A stretch of 64,000 nucleotides of DNA from Pseudomonas parakoreensis. GTDB taxonomy: Bacteria > Pseudomonadota > Gammaproteobacteria > Pseudomonadales > Pseudomonadaceae. Under the pieces are notes generated by a model that saw only the letters and a program-made list of their open reading frames with translations, did no database searches and was not told the DNA's origin. The position numbers and the translations under genes were made by a program. Shown here piece after piece: positions 34,979 to 42,905 of this stretch (within the stretch, counting starts at the first letter, position 1; every line of letters begins with the position of its first letter). The stretch is from positions 496,001-560,000 of the forward strand of contig NZ_BQHY01000001.1 in the NCBI RefSeq assembly GCF_021602155.1. Direction: 5' to 3'.

Positions 34979-35380
34979 TTACCGCGCCGTGATCACCGAC
35001 AACTTGGTAATCCCCGCCCGCTCGATCGAAGCCATGGCCCGCGCCACTTCGCCGTAGTTCACCCCGTCGTCGGCCTGCAGTTGCACGCGGACTTCCGGGT
35101 CTTTCGCCTTGGCTGACTTGAGGTTGAATTCCAGCAGGTCCGGCTGGATTTCATCCTTGTTGATAAACAGTTTGCCGGCGCCGTCGATGCTTACCACCAG
35201 CGGATCTTTCTGCTCGACCGGTGCCACCGCTTCGGTCTTGGGCAAGTTGATCGGGATCGCATTGGTCAGCAGCGGTGCGGTGACGATAAACACCACCAGC
35301 AGCACCAGCATCACATCCACCAGCGGCGTCACGTTGATCTCGCTCAGCACCTCATCGCTGTCTTGCGTGGAGAAGGCCAT
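34979..35380 (-). CDS. exbD: ExbD, TonB energising complex subunit
   Basis: The 133-residue inner-membrane protein has one N-terminal transmembrane helix with the essential Asp (INVTPLVDVMLVLLVVFIVT) and a periplasmic domain. With ExbB it uses the proton gradient to drive TonB. It starts 1 bp after the exbB stop. It is part of a dedicated second TonB system beside a sulfate-ester receptor rather than the usual iron locus. Confidence 0.9.
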   Translation of the reverse strand: MAFSTQDSDEVLSEINVTPLVDVMLVLLVVFIVTAPLLTNAIPINLPKTEAVAPVEQKDPLVVSIDGAGKLFINKDEIQPDLLEFNLKSAKAKDPEVRVQLQADDGVNYGEVARAMASIERAGITKLSVITAR

Positions 35381-35381
35381 A

Positions 35382-36107
35382 TCAGGACGCCTCCTTCACT
35401 TTTGTCGCGTTGCCCGGTGCCGACACCTTGTTTGCAGTCGGGTGGATCAACACGCGGAACGCACTCTTCTGCGCCAGGCTGTAGAAGTCGTGGGCGAAGT
35501 CATCCAGATCCGCCGCCGTCAGTTTCAGACGCCGCAAAAAGTAGTTGTAAACCAGCACCGCCGGCACCGCGACCGCGATCCCCACACCGGTGGCGACCAG
35601 TGCCGCACCGATCGGACCGGCGACTGTTTCCAGGCTCGCCGAGCCTGCCGCGCTGATGCCCTTGAGCGCTTCCATGATTCCCCACACCGTGCCGAACAGG
35701 CCAATGAACGGCGAGGTACTGCCAATACTCGCGACCACCGCCAGACCGGTTTCCAGCGAACGCCGTTCGCGCACGATCTGCTGGCGCAAGGCACGTTCGA
35801 GGCGATCCTGATGGTTGATCGCCTGGCTCAGGTCATTGGCCTGCGGCGCCTCACCCACCTGAATCGCCGCGTAACCGGCCTGTGCCACCCGGGCCGCAGC
35901 GCCGGGTTGGGTTTCGCTCAATTCGGCGGCGGAGTCGAGACTCGACGCCGCCCAGAAGCGTTTATGAAACTTGCGATCCTGCACCTTCAGACGACCGAAC
36001 TGCACAGCCTTGAGCAGCGCCAGTCCCCAGGTGGCAACGGAAAAAACCACCAGCAGCCAGATCACCGCACTTTCGATGGATTCCAGTGGAGAGGCCAGTA
36101 ACGTCAT
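35382..36107 (-). CDS. exbB: ExbB, TonB energising complex subunit (MotA/TolQ/ExbB family)
   Basis: The 241-residue protein has three transmembrane helices, the first near 15-35. Family motifs are VASIGSTSPFIGLFGTVWGI and VATGVGIAVAVPAVLVYNYF. It forms the pentameric proton channel around ExbD. It lies 44 bp after tonB and 1 bp before exbD, one operon. Confidence 0.9.
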   Translation of the reverse strand: MTLLASPLESIESAVIWLLVVFSVATWGLALLKAVQFGRLKVQDRKFHKRFWAASSLDSAAELSETQPGAAARVAQAGYAAIQVGEAPQANDLSQAINHQDRLERALRQQIVRERRSLETGLAVVASIGSTSPFIGLFGTVWGIMEALKGISAAGSASLETVAGPIGAALVATGVGIAVAVPAVLVYNYFLRRLKLTAADLDDFAHDFYSLAQKSAFRVLIHPTANKVSAPGNATKVKEAS

Positions 36108-36151
36108 GATGTGTTCCCTCGTGTAAACATTTAGCGCGAATAGGTTTCGGT

Positions 36152-36967
36152 TTAATGAATCTTGAAATCGATGGGCACGCTGACCCAGCCGTCCTGGGCG
36201 ACATCACCCTGCCTGGCCGGGACGAAGCTCCACTGTTTGACGGCGTTGAGCGCTGCATCGTCGAGCTGCTGCCGGCCACTGCTTTTCTGAATCTGGATCT
36301 CGCCCGGCTTACCATTGGCCAACACATGCACCCTTAACATCACCGTGCCTTCCCAGCCGCGACGCTGGGCCAGCGATGGATACTCCGGCGCCGGGTTCTT
36401 CAAATACGCGGCGTTGGCCGAGGCCGGCGTTACCGGAGCCGGAGCCGCGGGTGCAGGTGGCGCTGGCGCAGCGACCGGGGCGGCCGGTTGCGGCGGCGCC
36501 GGTGGTTGCTCCACGGCTTTGGGTGCTGGCTTCGGCACCGGTTTAACCACCGGTTTCGGCTTGGGTTTGGGGATCGGTTTAGGCGGTGGCGGCTTCACCG
36601 CCAACTCGTCTTCAACCGGTGGCGGAGGTTCGACCACCGGCGCGGGCGGCGGCGGTTCAACCACGGGCGGCGCGGGTGGTGCCGGCCGCGAAAACTCGAT
36701 GGTCATCGGCGGAACTTCCGGCGGCACGATCGGCAACGCTGGTGTCGGATGCTGATTGATCCAGTAGATCACCGCACCATGCACCAGCAGCGCCAGCACG
36801 CCGAGCAGGATCGCTTCACGACGGCTCAGAATGCCCTTGGGCGCGCGCTGCAAACGCAACTGCCCCAACGGCACACGATGGGGCCGGCCGAGATCGACCA
36901 ATTCGCCACTTGGTGTCTGACGCCACAGCAATTCCTGTGCGCTGGCGGCGGTCTGGACATTGCCCAT
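36152..36967 (-). CDS. tonB: TonB, energy transducer
   Basis: The 271-residue protein has a long N-terminal cytoplasmic extension (about 1-48) typical of Pseudomonas TonB, then the signal-anchor helix AILLGVLALLVHGAVIYWI. A Pro/Lys-rich periplasmic spacer (about 75-185) is followed by a C-terminal domain containing PEYPSLAQRRGWEGTVMLRV and NAVKQWSFVPAR that binds TonB boxes. The ATG at 36967 has GGGAG 8 bp upstream; the frame extends further but lacks a site. It most likely energises the neighbouring receptor at 39222. Confidence 0.9.
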   Translation of the reverse strand: MGNVQTAASAQELLWRQTPSGELVDLGRPHRVPLGQLRLQRAPKGILSRREAILLGVLALLVHGAVIYWINQHPTPALPIVPPEVPPMTIEFSRPAPPAPPVVEPPPPAPVVEPPPPVEDELAVKPPPPKPIPKPKPKPVVKPVPKPAPKAVEQPPAPPQPAAPVAAPAPPAPAAPAPVTPASANAAYLKNPAPEYPSLAQRRGWEGTVMLRVHVLANGKPGEIQIQKSSGRQQLDDAALNAVKQWSFVPARQGDVAQDGWVSVPIDFKIH

Positions 36968-37104
36968 TGATTTACTCCCTGCGGTCTCTATGCGTTCTTT
37001 CGCTTGGCCGATCCGTCGTTTGTTGAATCCCCCACGGCGTGATCGATGGGTCAATCATTGGGCCAGCGGCTTATCTCCGAAAGTAATCTTTCATGTTATG
37101 GATA

Positions 37105-37127
37105 GACATTTATGGAATATGAAAAAC
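37105..37127 (-). promoter_or_regulatory. Sulfur-box-like element upstream of tonB
   Basis: TTTATGGAATATGAAAAACGG on the plus strand, with TTCATATTCCATAAA in the direction of tonB, matches the element at 14187. It stands about 140 bp before the tonB start. GCTTATCTCC also occurs at 37069 and again at 47961 near atsB. The remainder of the 379-bp gap (36968-37346) holds the terminator of the next gene and nothing else clear. Confidence 0.35.
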
Positions 37128-37292
37128 GGTCATTTCCGCCAAAGCCACGGGCTGCAAGGCTTCCAGCGATTCGCCGAAATCGACATGCTTTCCCGGCATA
37201 AAAAGTATTCATCCAAGGCATCGGGTTATCGATGACCCGGGATTAAGTGACAACTAATACCAACGTGATAGTTGAAAAACTTTTCAAAAGGC

Positions 37293-37330
37293 AAACAAAA
37301 AGGCCGATGCACTTTTAATGCATCGACCTT
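37293..37330 (-). terminator. Rho-independent terminator of the avidin-like gene
   Basis: On the minus strand AAGGTCGATGCA and TGCATCGGCCTT form a 12-bp stem with one mismatch and a 7-base loop, followed by TTTTTGTTT. It begins 17 bp after the stop. Confidence 0.85.
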
Positions 37331-37346
37331 CGATTTACGGAATTTT

Positions 37347-37673
37347 TTATTGCTTCACAAACTCCCCGGCCAGACCGACTACATCACCATCAAAGTTAGT
37401 ACGCGAACCCACCGCACGAACTTTCGAATAGTTGTGATCCGGCGAGAACAGCGTCCAGGACTGATAGCCAGTCCCATCATTCAGCGCCGCGAACGTGATG
37501 ATCGTCGGCTGCCCGGTACTGTTCTGGAAATGGTAATGCCCGTAGGCGATGTCGTAGTTCACGCCGTTCTGGCTGAACTTGCCGCTGAAGGTGCCGTTGG
37601 AATCGTTACCATCGGTGATCGTCAGTTTGGCGCCAGCGTTAGCGTTTACATAATTGCCATTAATGCTCGACAT
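37347..37673 (-). CDS. Avidin-like small beta-barrel protein
   Basis: The 108-residue protein lacks a signal peptide. Its pattern matches the avidin/streptavidin fold: GNYVN..G (6-14; streptavidin GTWYNQLGS), GTFSGKF (27-33; GALTGTY), YDIAYGHY (40-47; YVLTGRY), SWTLFS (72-77; QWLLTS) and VVGLAGEFVK (98-107; LVGHDTFTK). Several biotin contacts are missing: Trp79 equivalent is Phe, the Asp128 position is not acidic, and the Ser27 position is Ala. It may bind another ligand. RBS AAGGAAA is well placed. GC looks lower than neighbours, and it has its own terminator, between tonB and the sulfotransferase gene. Family assignment is by eye. Confidence 0.5.
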   Translation of the reverse strand: MSSINGNYVNANAGAKLTITDGNDSNGTFSGKFSQNGVNYDIAYGHYHFQNSTGQPTIITFAALNDGTGYQSWTLFSPDHNYSKVRAVGSRTNFDGDVVGLAGEFVKQ

Positions 37674-37854
37674 AACGTGATTTCCTTTATCGTTGGATAA
37701 GTGTCTTCCGATGAGAGCAAGTTTCCTCCTGGAAACTCACGACACACAGGATGGTTGTCCATTGACTTATTGTCCACGGCACTTATCAACGATATTGCTA
37801 TATGCACTATTCATGTCGTTCATAACTTATTTCGATTCCGAAGAACCTTAATAA

Positions 37855-39198
37855 CTAACGGCTGACTTGGGTTTGTTGCACACCGATGGCTGGTACCAGA
37901 ACTGCCGTCTCTGAACGCGGCGTTCCCGCCGGAACCCAGTCATAACTCACAGGCAGCGCGCGATAGACCCAGTTGCTGATTGCATCACTGCCCGGCGCCT
38001 TGCCCAGATACGGGCTGACATATTCCCAGACGTTTTCACCGCTGGCCGTGACCTGGAAAAACCGCCCGTTCATGCCTTCGTCGATCAGCGTATTGCCATT
38101 GGGCAAGCGTCGCGCGCTGCTGATGAATGAACTGTAGAAGGCCCAACCCGGCTGCTTCGAATTCGCTGCGCTGTATTGCCAGACGAGTTCATTTTTCTGC
38201 GGGTCGATTTCCAGCACCCGCGAGCCGGAAATCAGCCCGAGGGTAACGTTTGGATAGCCCGCCGAACCCTGGTTATCGAACACCAGCAGATTACCGGCAC
38301 CGGGGAGCCCGGCGGGGATGATGTGCGCGTCGTGTTGACCGACAAACTGATCCACCGGACGCGGTAATTTCTGCGCGGTTTTCGGGTTGATCAGCGGCAG
38401 GTTCGGGCCGAGGCGCCACACCACTTTGCCGCTGTGCTTATCGATGATCGCAATGAAGTTGGCATTGCGCGAATCGAGCAACAGGTTGTCCGGATTGAAG
38501 CGTTTGTCGCCGGCATCGAACCACTTGTTCGGCCCGACCACGCTGAGGTTGTTGATGTGCAAGTAATCCGGATTTTCGCTGGCGTGCACCAGTTTCAATT
38601 GCTCCGGGGTGAAGCCGAATTCGTTCAGGTGCTCCGAGGCCAGCCACTGCCATTTCACCGCACCGTCAGGACTGACTTCATAGATCGCATCGTCGATCAC
38701 CTCAGGCACTTTGAAGCCTTTGACCTTATGCACCTTGTTCGCCAGCACCACCGTGTTGCCGTTGCTCAACCGGCGCTGATCGTGGTGTTGCTGTGCTGCG
38801 CCGCCAGGGGCCTTGTCGCCCCACTGCCAAACGACTTTGCCGCTCCAGTCCAGTTCGCCGACGCTCTGATTGCCCAGACCGTTACCGGCGGAGCCGAGCT
38901 TGCCCGGATCCTTGTCACTCAGTTGCAACAGCACATGCCCGCGCGCGCCGCCGACCAGTTGCGGGTCGATGATCGCCGACGGGAAACCCGCCTGTGGCCA
39001 GGTTTTCACCTCATTGCCGTTCATGTCGATCAAGTGGGTCTGCTTGTCGGCGCCACTGAAGATCACGTACTGGTTGAACGCTTTGTTCGGGTCATAGCGG
39101 GTGACGCCGGTCGGGTACACGCTGGGGGCGGCGAACACTCCGGTGCTTGAGACTGCGCCGGATAACAACAGGACTAAAGCGGTTTTGCCTGGCAACAT
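37855..39198 (-). CDS. Periplasmic aryl-sulfate sulfotransferase (ASST family)
   Basis: The 447-residue protein has a signal peptide (ALVLLLSGAVSSTGVFA, about 1-23) and repeated propeller-like blades with the ASST motifs HHDQRRLSNGNTVVLANK, PDYLHINNLSVVG, DQFVGQHDAHIIPAG and SARRLPNGNTLIDEG; several conserved His and Arg are candidates for the sulfohistidine chemistry known in this family. These enzymes move sulfate from a phenolic sulfate to another phenol without PAPS. It starts 23 bp after the TonB receptor stop, so it is probably co-transcribed, handling aryl sulfates entering the periplasm. Confidence 0.8.
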   Translation of the reverse strand: MLPGKTALVLLLSGAVSSTGVFAAPSVYPTGVTRYDPNKAFNQYVIFSGADKQTHLIDMNGNEVKTWPQAGFPSAIIDPQLVGGARGHVLLQLSDKDPGKLGSAGNGLGNQSVGELDWSGKVVWQWGDKAPGGAAQQHHDQRRLSNGNTVVLANKVHKVKGFKVPEVIDDAIYEVSPDGAVKWQWLASEHLNEFGFTPEQLKLVHASENPDYLHINNLSVVGPNKWFDAGDKRFNPDNLLLDSRNANFIAIIDKHSGKVVWRLGPNLPLINPKTAQKLPRPVDQFVGQHDAHIIPAGLPGAGNLLVFDNQGSAGYPNVTLGLISGSRVLEIDPQKNELVWQYSAANSKQPGWAFYSSFISSARRLPNGNTLIDEGMNGRFFQVTASGENVWEYVSPYLGKAPGSDAISNWVYRALPVSYDWVPAGTPRSETAVLVPAIGVQQTQVSR

Positions 39199-39221
39199 GA
39201 TGCAGCTCCTTGAATGACGGA

Positions 39222-41582
39222 TCAGAAGTCGTAGCGACCGGTTACGCCGAGGGTGCGCGGCGTACCGAGCAGGCCTTCATAACCGCCGTTGCCCCCGGTC
39301 CACAGCGTCGTGTAATAGGTCTTGTCGAAGGCGTTCTTCAGCCACAGCGAAACGTCCCACTGGCCCTGATTGAAATCGCCACGCAGACCGGTGGACAGGT
39401 TGACCACGGCGTAGCTCGGGATCTGCCCGTAATCGGAATCCTCGACCGTGCCCACCGCTTTGGAGCGGAACGCGTAACTGCCGGTGACGTAAGGTTGCAG
39501 ACCGTTGGCCAGATTCCATTCGTATTTGCCGTTGGCGTTGCCGATCCATTTCGACGCGCCAACCACCTGGTGGCCGCTGAGGTCGCAAGAGGCCGGTGCG
39601 CCGGGTGCCTGGCTGACTTCCGGCGGGCACGGTGCATCTTTGTACGAGAGATAGCTGACGTCGTTGTACGAGCCGTTGAAGTTCAGGGTCAGGCCGCGCA
39701 ACGGGATCACCGTGCTTTCGAATTCGACGCCGCGTGAGCGCACCGAACCGGCGTTGGTCAGGTATTGCACGCGGTTGACGTCGTCGTAAGCGTTGGTCTG
39801 GTAGGCGTTGACCTGGGTCCAGAACACGTTGGCGTTGAGCTGCAAACGCCGGTCCCACAGCGTGCTTTTGAAGCCGAGTTCGGCGTTGGTGGCCCGTTCG
39901 GTGCCGATCAGCAGCGAGTCGGCGCCAGCGGTTGGCGCCGACCCCACCGCGAGGTTCACGCCACCGGATTTTTCCCCGTGGGACAGCGTGGCGTAACCGA
40001 GCAGGTCATCGGTGATGCGATAGCTGAGGTTGAGCAGTCCGGACGGGCTGGAGCTGTACTGATTCAGATCGCCGGAGTCGTAGGCACCCGTGCGTCCGCG
40101 TCGTGCGGTGGCCGCTGCGCCGGTAACCGTGGCGCCACCGACCGGCGCATCGCGGGTGACCCAGGCGTTCTTCTCTTCGTAGGTGCCACGCACCCCGGCA
40201 GTGAAGTCCAGGCGCTCGGTCAGGTGCCAGGTGCCTTGGGCGAACAGGGCGAAACTGTCGGTCTTGATGTGGCCGTTGCCGACACTGCCAACGTTGGCCA
40301 GCGCGCCGCGTGGCGTGCCGTTCCAGATATCGGCCTGCGGGCCGTAATAGGCGAAGGACTTATTGTCGAGATCCGAGCCGAAGTAGTACGCGCCGACCAC
40401 GTAATCGAAGAACTCGCCCTTGGGCGAGGCGAGGCGAAATTCCTGCGAGTACTGTTTATCTTCGACAGAAACCCCGGCGTTGTAAGTCGCGGCGACGTTG
40501 AGACCGTCGTCGTTGGCCGGGGTGAAATTCCAGAAGCGATACGAGCTGATCGAGGTCAGGGTGAAATCGCTCGGCAGCGTCCAGTTGGCCTCCACCGACG
40601 TGCCGCCCTGATGCACGGTGACGTGCTGATCGTTGTCCAGATTGACCTTGCGGTGCGAGCCGTTGACCAGCGTCGCGCCGGCGGCATTCGCCCGCGACTG
40701 GTAGAGGTTGACGCCGTTGATGGTCGGCCCGGTGTTGTACAGCACGCGGGTGCCGGCGCTGGAATCCTCTTCGTTGTAGTCGCCGATCCAGCGCAGGTTG
40801 AAGTCTTCGTGGGGCTTGAACAGCAACTGCGCACGGAAGCCATCACGCGAGCCACCGTTCAGGTCATGACCGTTGTATTCGTTCTTGATGTCGCCGTCGC
40901 TGCGGGTGCGATAGGCCGAAAAACGTCCGGCCAGTTCATCGTTGAGCGGCCCGGAAATGGTGCCCTTGGTCTGGAAATAACCGTCTTCGCCAACCGAGGT
41001 TTCGATGCTGCGTTCCGGGGTAAAGGTCGGCGCACGGGTACTGATGTTGATCACCCCGGCGGTGGTGTTCTTGCCGAACAGCGTGCCCTGCGGCCCGCGC
41101 AGCACTTCGAGCTGTTCGATGTCCATCAGGTCGAACACCGCCATCCCCGGACGGCCCAGATAGACGTTGTCGATGTACAGACCGACGCTGCCTTCCAGAC
41201 CGTCGCTGGCCGGGTTGTTGCCCAGGCCACGGATCGACACGCTGGACTGGCGCGCGTGCATGTAGGCGACGTTGACGCTGGGCACCAGTTGCTGCAAATC
41301 CTGAATCCGGTAGACCCGTTGCGTCTCCAGCGTCTGACCGCTGACCACGCTCATCGGCGTCGGCACGTCTTGCGAACTTTCTTCGCGACGGCGGGTGGTG
41401 ACGGTCACGGTTTCCAGCTGCGAGCTGTTGGCCGCAGGCTTGCCGGCGGGAGCCGGCGGTGGGGTGTCGGCGTCGGCGGCGTAGCTCTGAGTCCAGCTGG
41501 CACTCCCCGCCAGCAACAGGGCCAGAGGCAGGCGTTTGAGCCGTCGTGGCGTTAAGGGTGACGCAAGGTTCAACGGACTCAT
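39222..41582 (-). CDS. TonB-dependent receptor, probable sulfate-ester importer (SftP-like)
   Basis: The 786-residue receptor has a signal peptide ending near SYA (about 36), TonB-box region ETVTVTTRRREES, plug PSVNVAYMHARQSSVSIRGL and LRGPQGTLFGKNTTAGVINI, and a barrel ending RTLGVTGRYDF. ATG at 41582 has AGGAG 7 bp upstream. A LysR gene is divergent, and an aryl sulfotransferase follows. P. putida S-313 is known to have a TonB receptor, SftP, under the LysR regulator SftR for sulfate-ester use; this locus fits that description from memory. A dedicated tonB-exbB-exbD operon lies downstream. Confidence 0.85.
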   Translation of the reverse strand: MSPLNLASPLTPRRLKRLPLALLLAGSASWTQSYAADADTPPPAPAGKPAANSSQLETVTVTTRRREESSQDVPTPMSVVSGQTLETQRVYRIQDLQQLVPSVNVAYMHARQSSVSIRGLGNNPASDGLEGSVGLYIDNVYLGRPGMAVFDLMDIEQLEVLRGPQGTLFGKNTTAGVINISTRAPTFTPERSIETSVGEDGYFQTKGTISGPLNDELAGRFSAYRTRSDGDIKNEYNGHDLNGGSRDGFRAQLLFKPHEDFNLRWIGDYNEEDSSAGTRVLYNTGPTINGVNLYQSRANAAGATLVNGSHRKVNLDNDQHVTVHQGGTSVEANWTLPSDFTLTSISSYRFWNFTPANDDGLNVAATYNAGVSVEDKQYSQEFRLASPKGEFFDYVVGAYYFGSDLDNKSFAYYGPQADIWNGTPRGALANVGSVGNGHIKTDSFALFAQGTWHLTERLDFTAGVRGTYEEKNAWVTRDAPVGGATVTGAAATARRGRTGAYDSGDLNQYSSSPSGLLNLSYRITDDLLGYATLSHGEKSGGVNLAVGSAPTAGADSLLIGTERATNAELGFKSTLWDRRLQLNANVFWTQVNAYQTNAYDDVNRVQYLTNAGSVRSRGVEFESTVIPLRGLTLNFNGSYNDVSYLSYKDAPCPPEVSQAPGAPASCDLSGHQVVGASKWIGNANGKYEWNLANGLQPYVTGSYAFRSKAVGTVEDSDYGQIPSYAVVNLSTGLRGDFNQGQWDVSLWLKNAFDKTYYTTLWTGGNGGYEGLLGTPRTLGVTGRYDF

Positions 41583-41670
41583 GGCGCGGCTCCTGGTCAA
41601 AAAACACACAGACATCTTCAACGCTGCATATTCTTTTAAGTTATTTATTTATGGATTTACAAATATTTAC

Positions 41671-41723
41671 TGCATAAGAGATTGCCTTTATAAGGAGTCG
41701 ACCTAATGCATATCCAATGCATT
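41671..41723. promoter_or_regulatory. Receptor/LysR divergent promoter: sulfur-box variant and TGCAT repeats
   Basis: TGCATAAGAGATTGCCTTT (41671-41689) resembles GGAATAAGAGCTTGCATTT at atsK. TAATGCATATCCAATGCATT (41704-41723) contains two AATGCAT copies; its reverse complement includes AATGCATTGGAT, found again between atsR and atsB. This is a candidate site for the LysR regulator encoded at 41748. Confidence 0.4.
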
Positions 41724-41747
41724 TCCCGGATATTTTTTATGTGAAAA

Positions 41748-42692
41748 ATGCATATCGACTTGCGCCAACTTCGACACTTCATCGCCCTCGCCGAACAACG
41801 CAGTTTCGTCGCCGGCGCGCAGGCGGTGAACCTGTCGCAGTCGGCGTTCAGCCGCAGCATCCAGGCGCTGGAGCACAGCGTCGGCTGTCAGTTGGTCGAT
41901 CGCGGGCGCAAGGAATTACCGCCGACCAAGCAGGGTCAGGTGCTGCTCGAACATGCGCGGCGACTGGTCAGCGGCGCGCAGCAGATGGCCAACGAGATCA
42001 GTCAGTTCAATGGGCTGGAGGCGGGCGAATTGCGCTTCGGTTGCGACCCGGCGCCGGCAGCCGGATTGATCCCGCGCGCGATCGGCGCGTTCATCGGGCG
42101 CTACCCGAAAGCGCGGGTGCAATTTCAGGTCGATGACTGGCAGAGCCTGAGCAAACGCCTGCTCAGCGAAGAGTTCGAGTTCTTCGTCGCCGACACTCGC
42201 CACTTCGAAGCCGATCCGGATTACCTGACGTACCGTTTGCGGCCGCGCAAATGGCATTTCTGCTGCCGCGCCGGGCATCCATTAGCGGCATTCGAACGGG
42301 TTTCGGCCGAGCAATTGATGAGTTATCCACTGGCGGTGAGCCTTCGTCCGCCGAACCTGCGCAAGGTCATCGTCGACCTCAGCGGCCGACCGGATTTCAC
42401 CCCCAATGTCGAATGCGAAAACAGCTCAAGCCTGCTCGGCGTGGTGCTGCGTTCGGATGCCATCGGCATCGTTGGCGCGTATTCCGACGCACTGCATCAG
42501 GTCAAGGGCGAACTGGTGTGTTTGCGGATCGAGGGTTTGGCCGATGACCTGGAGGAGCTGTACACCCGTTATGGGATTGTCAGTCGGGCGGGGTATCGGT
42601 TGTCGCCGCTGGCCGAAGCGATGATTGAGCAGATCAAGGCGATTGATGCGGTGGATGAGGAGGTTTGTTCACTCGAAAATTTAGCTGTCTGA
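41748..42692 (+). CDS. LysR-family regulator (SftR candidate)
   Basis: The 314-residue regulator has an N-terminal winged HTH (DLRQLRHFIALAEQRSFVAG, NLSQSAFSRSIQALEHSVGC) and a substrate-binding-like domain from about residue 93 (GELRFGCDPAPAAGLIPRAI). It is divergent from the SftP-like receptor, the usual LysR arrangement. It is clearly paralogous to the regulator at 45732 (both have IDLRQLR-like starts, FSRSIQ.LE, GC.LVDRG.K.L.PT). SftR in P. putida controls ats and sftP genes, so one of these two is the likely equivalent. Confidence 0.83.
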   Translation: MHIDLRQLRHFIALAEQRSFVAGAQAVNLSQSAFSRSIQALEHSVGCQLVDRGRKELPPTKQGQVLLEHARRLVSGAQQMANEISQFNGLEAGELRFGCDPAPAAGLIPRAIGAFIGRYPKARVQFQVDDWQSLSKRLLSEEFEFFVADTRHFEADPDYLTYRLRPRKWHFCCRAGHPLAAFERVSAEQLMSYPLAVSLRPPNLRKVIVDLSGRPDFTPNVECENSSSLLGVVLRSDAIGIVGAYSDALHQVKGELVCLRIEGLADDLEELYTRYGIVSRAGYRLSPLAEAMIEQIKAIDAVDEEVCSLENLAV

Positions 42693-42700
42693 GCTACCGC

Positions 42701-42790
42701 TATCGCTGGCAAGCCAGCTCCCACAAGTTCCGGGTGTTCACACCATTTTGGCTTGGCGCAAATCCTGTGGGAGCTGGCTTGCCAGCGATG
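42701..42790. repeat. REP inverted pair, class B
   Basis: Arms ATCGCTGGCAAGCCAGCTCC and GGAGCTGGCTTGCCAGCGAT are separated by about 50 bp between the LysR and sulfatase genes, co-directional. Confidence 0.88.
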
Positions 42791-42905
42791 GTGCCGAAAC
42801 AGTCACCGATGCATCCACTGCATAAAACCCATTCCCCAAATGCACTTGCCGAACACCCCCGCCGAAAGCGACAACCCTCGCCTGTCTTTCTGACCGGTGA
42901 ATCCC

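Noticed and set aside
37347-37673. Lipocalin, bacterial toxin or lectin identity for the 108-residue barrel protein
   Set aside because: No lipocalin GxW signature with its partner motifs, no disulfide or lectin motif; the strand pattern fits avidin better, though the call stays moderate.
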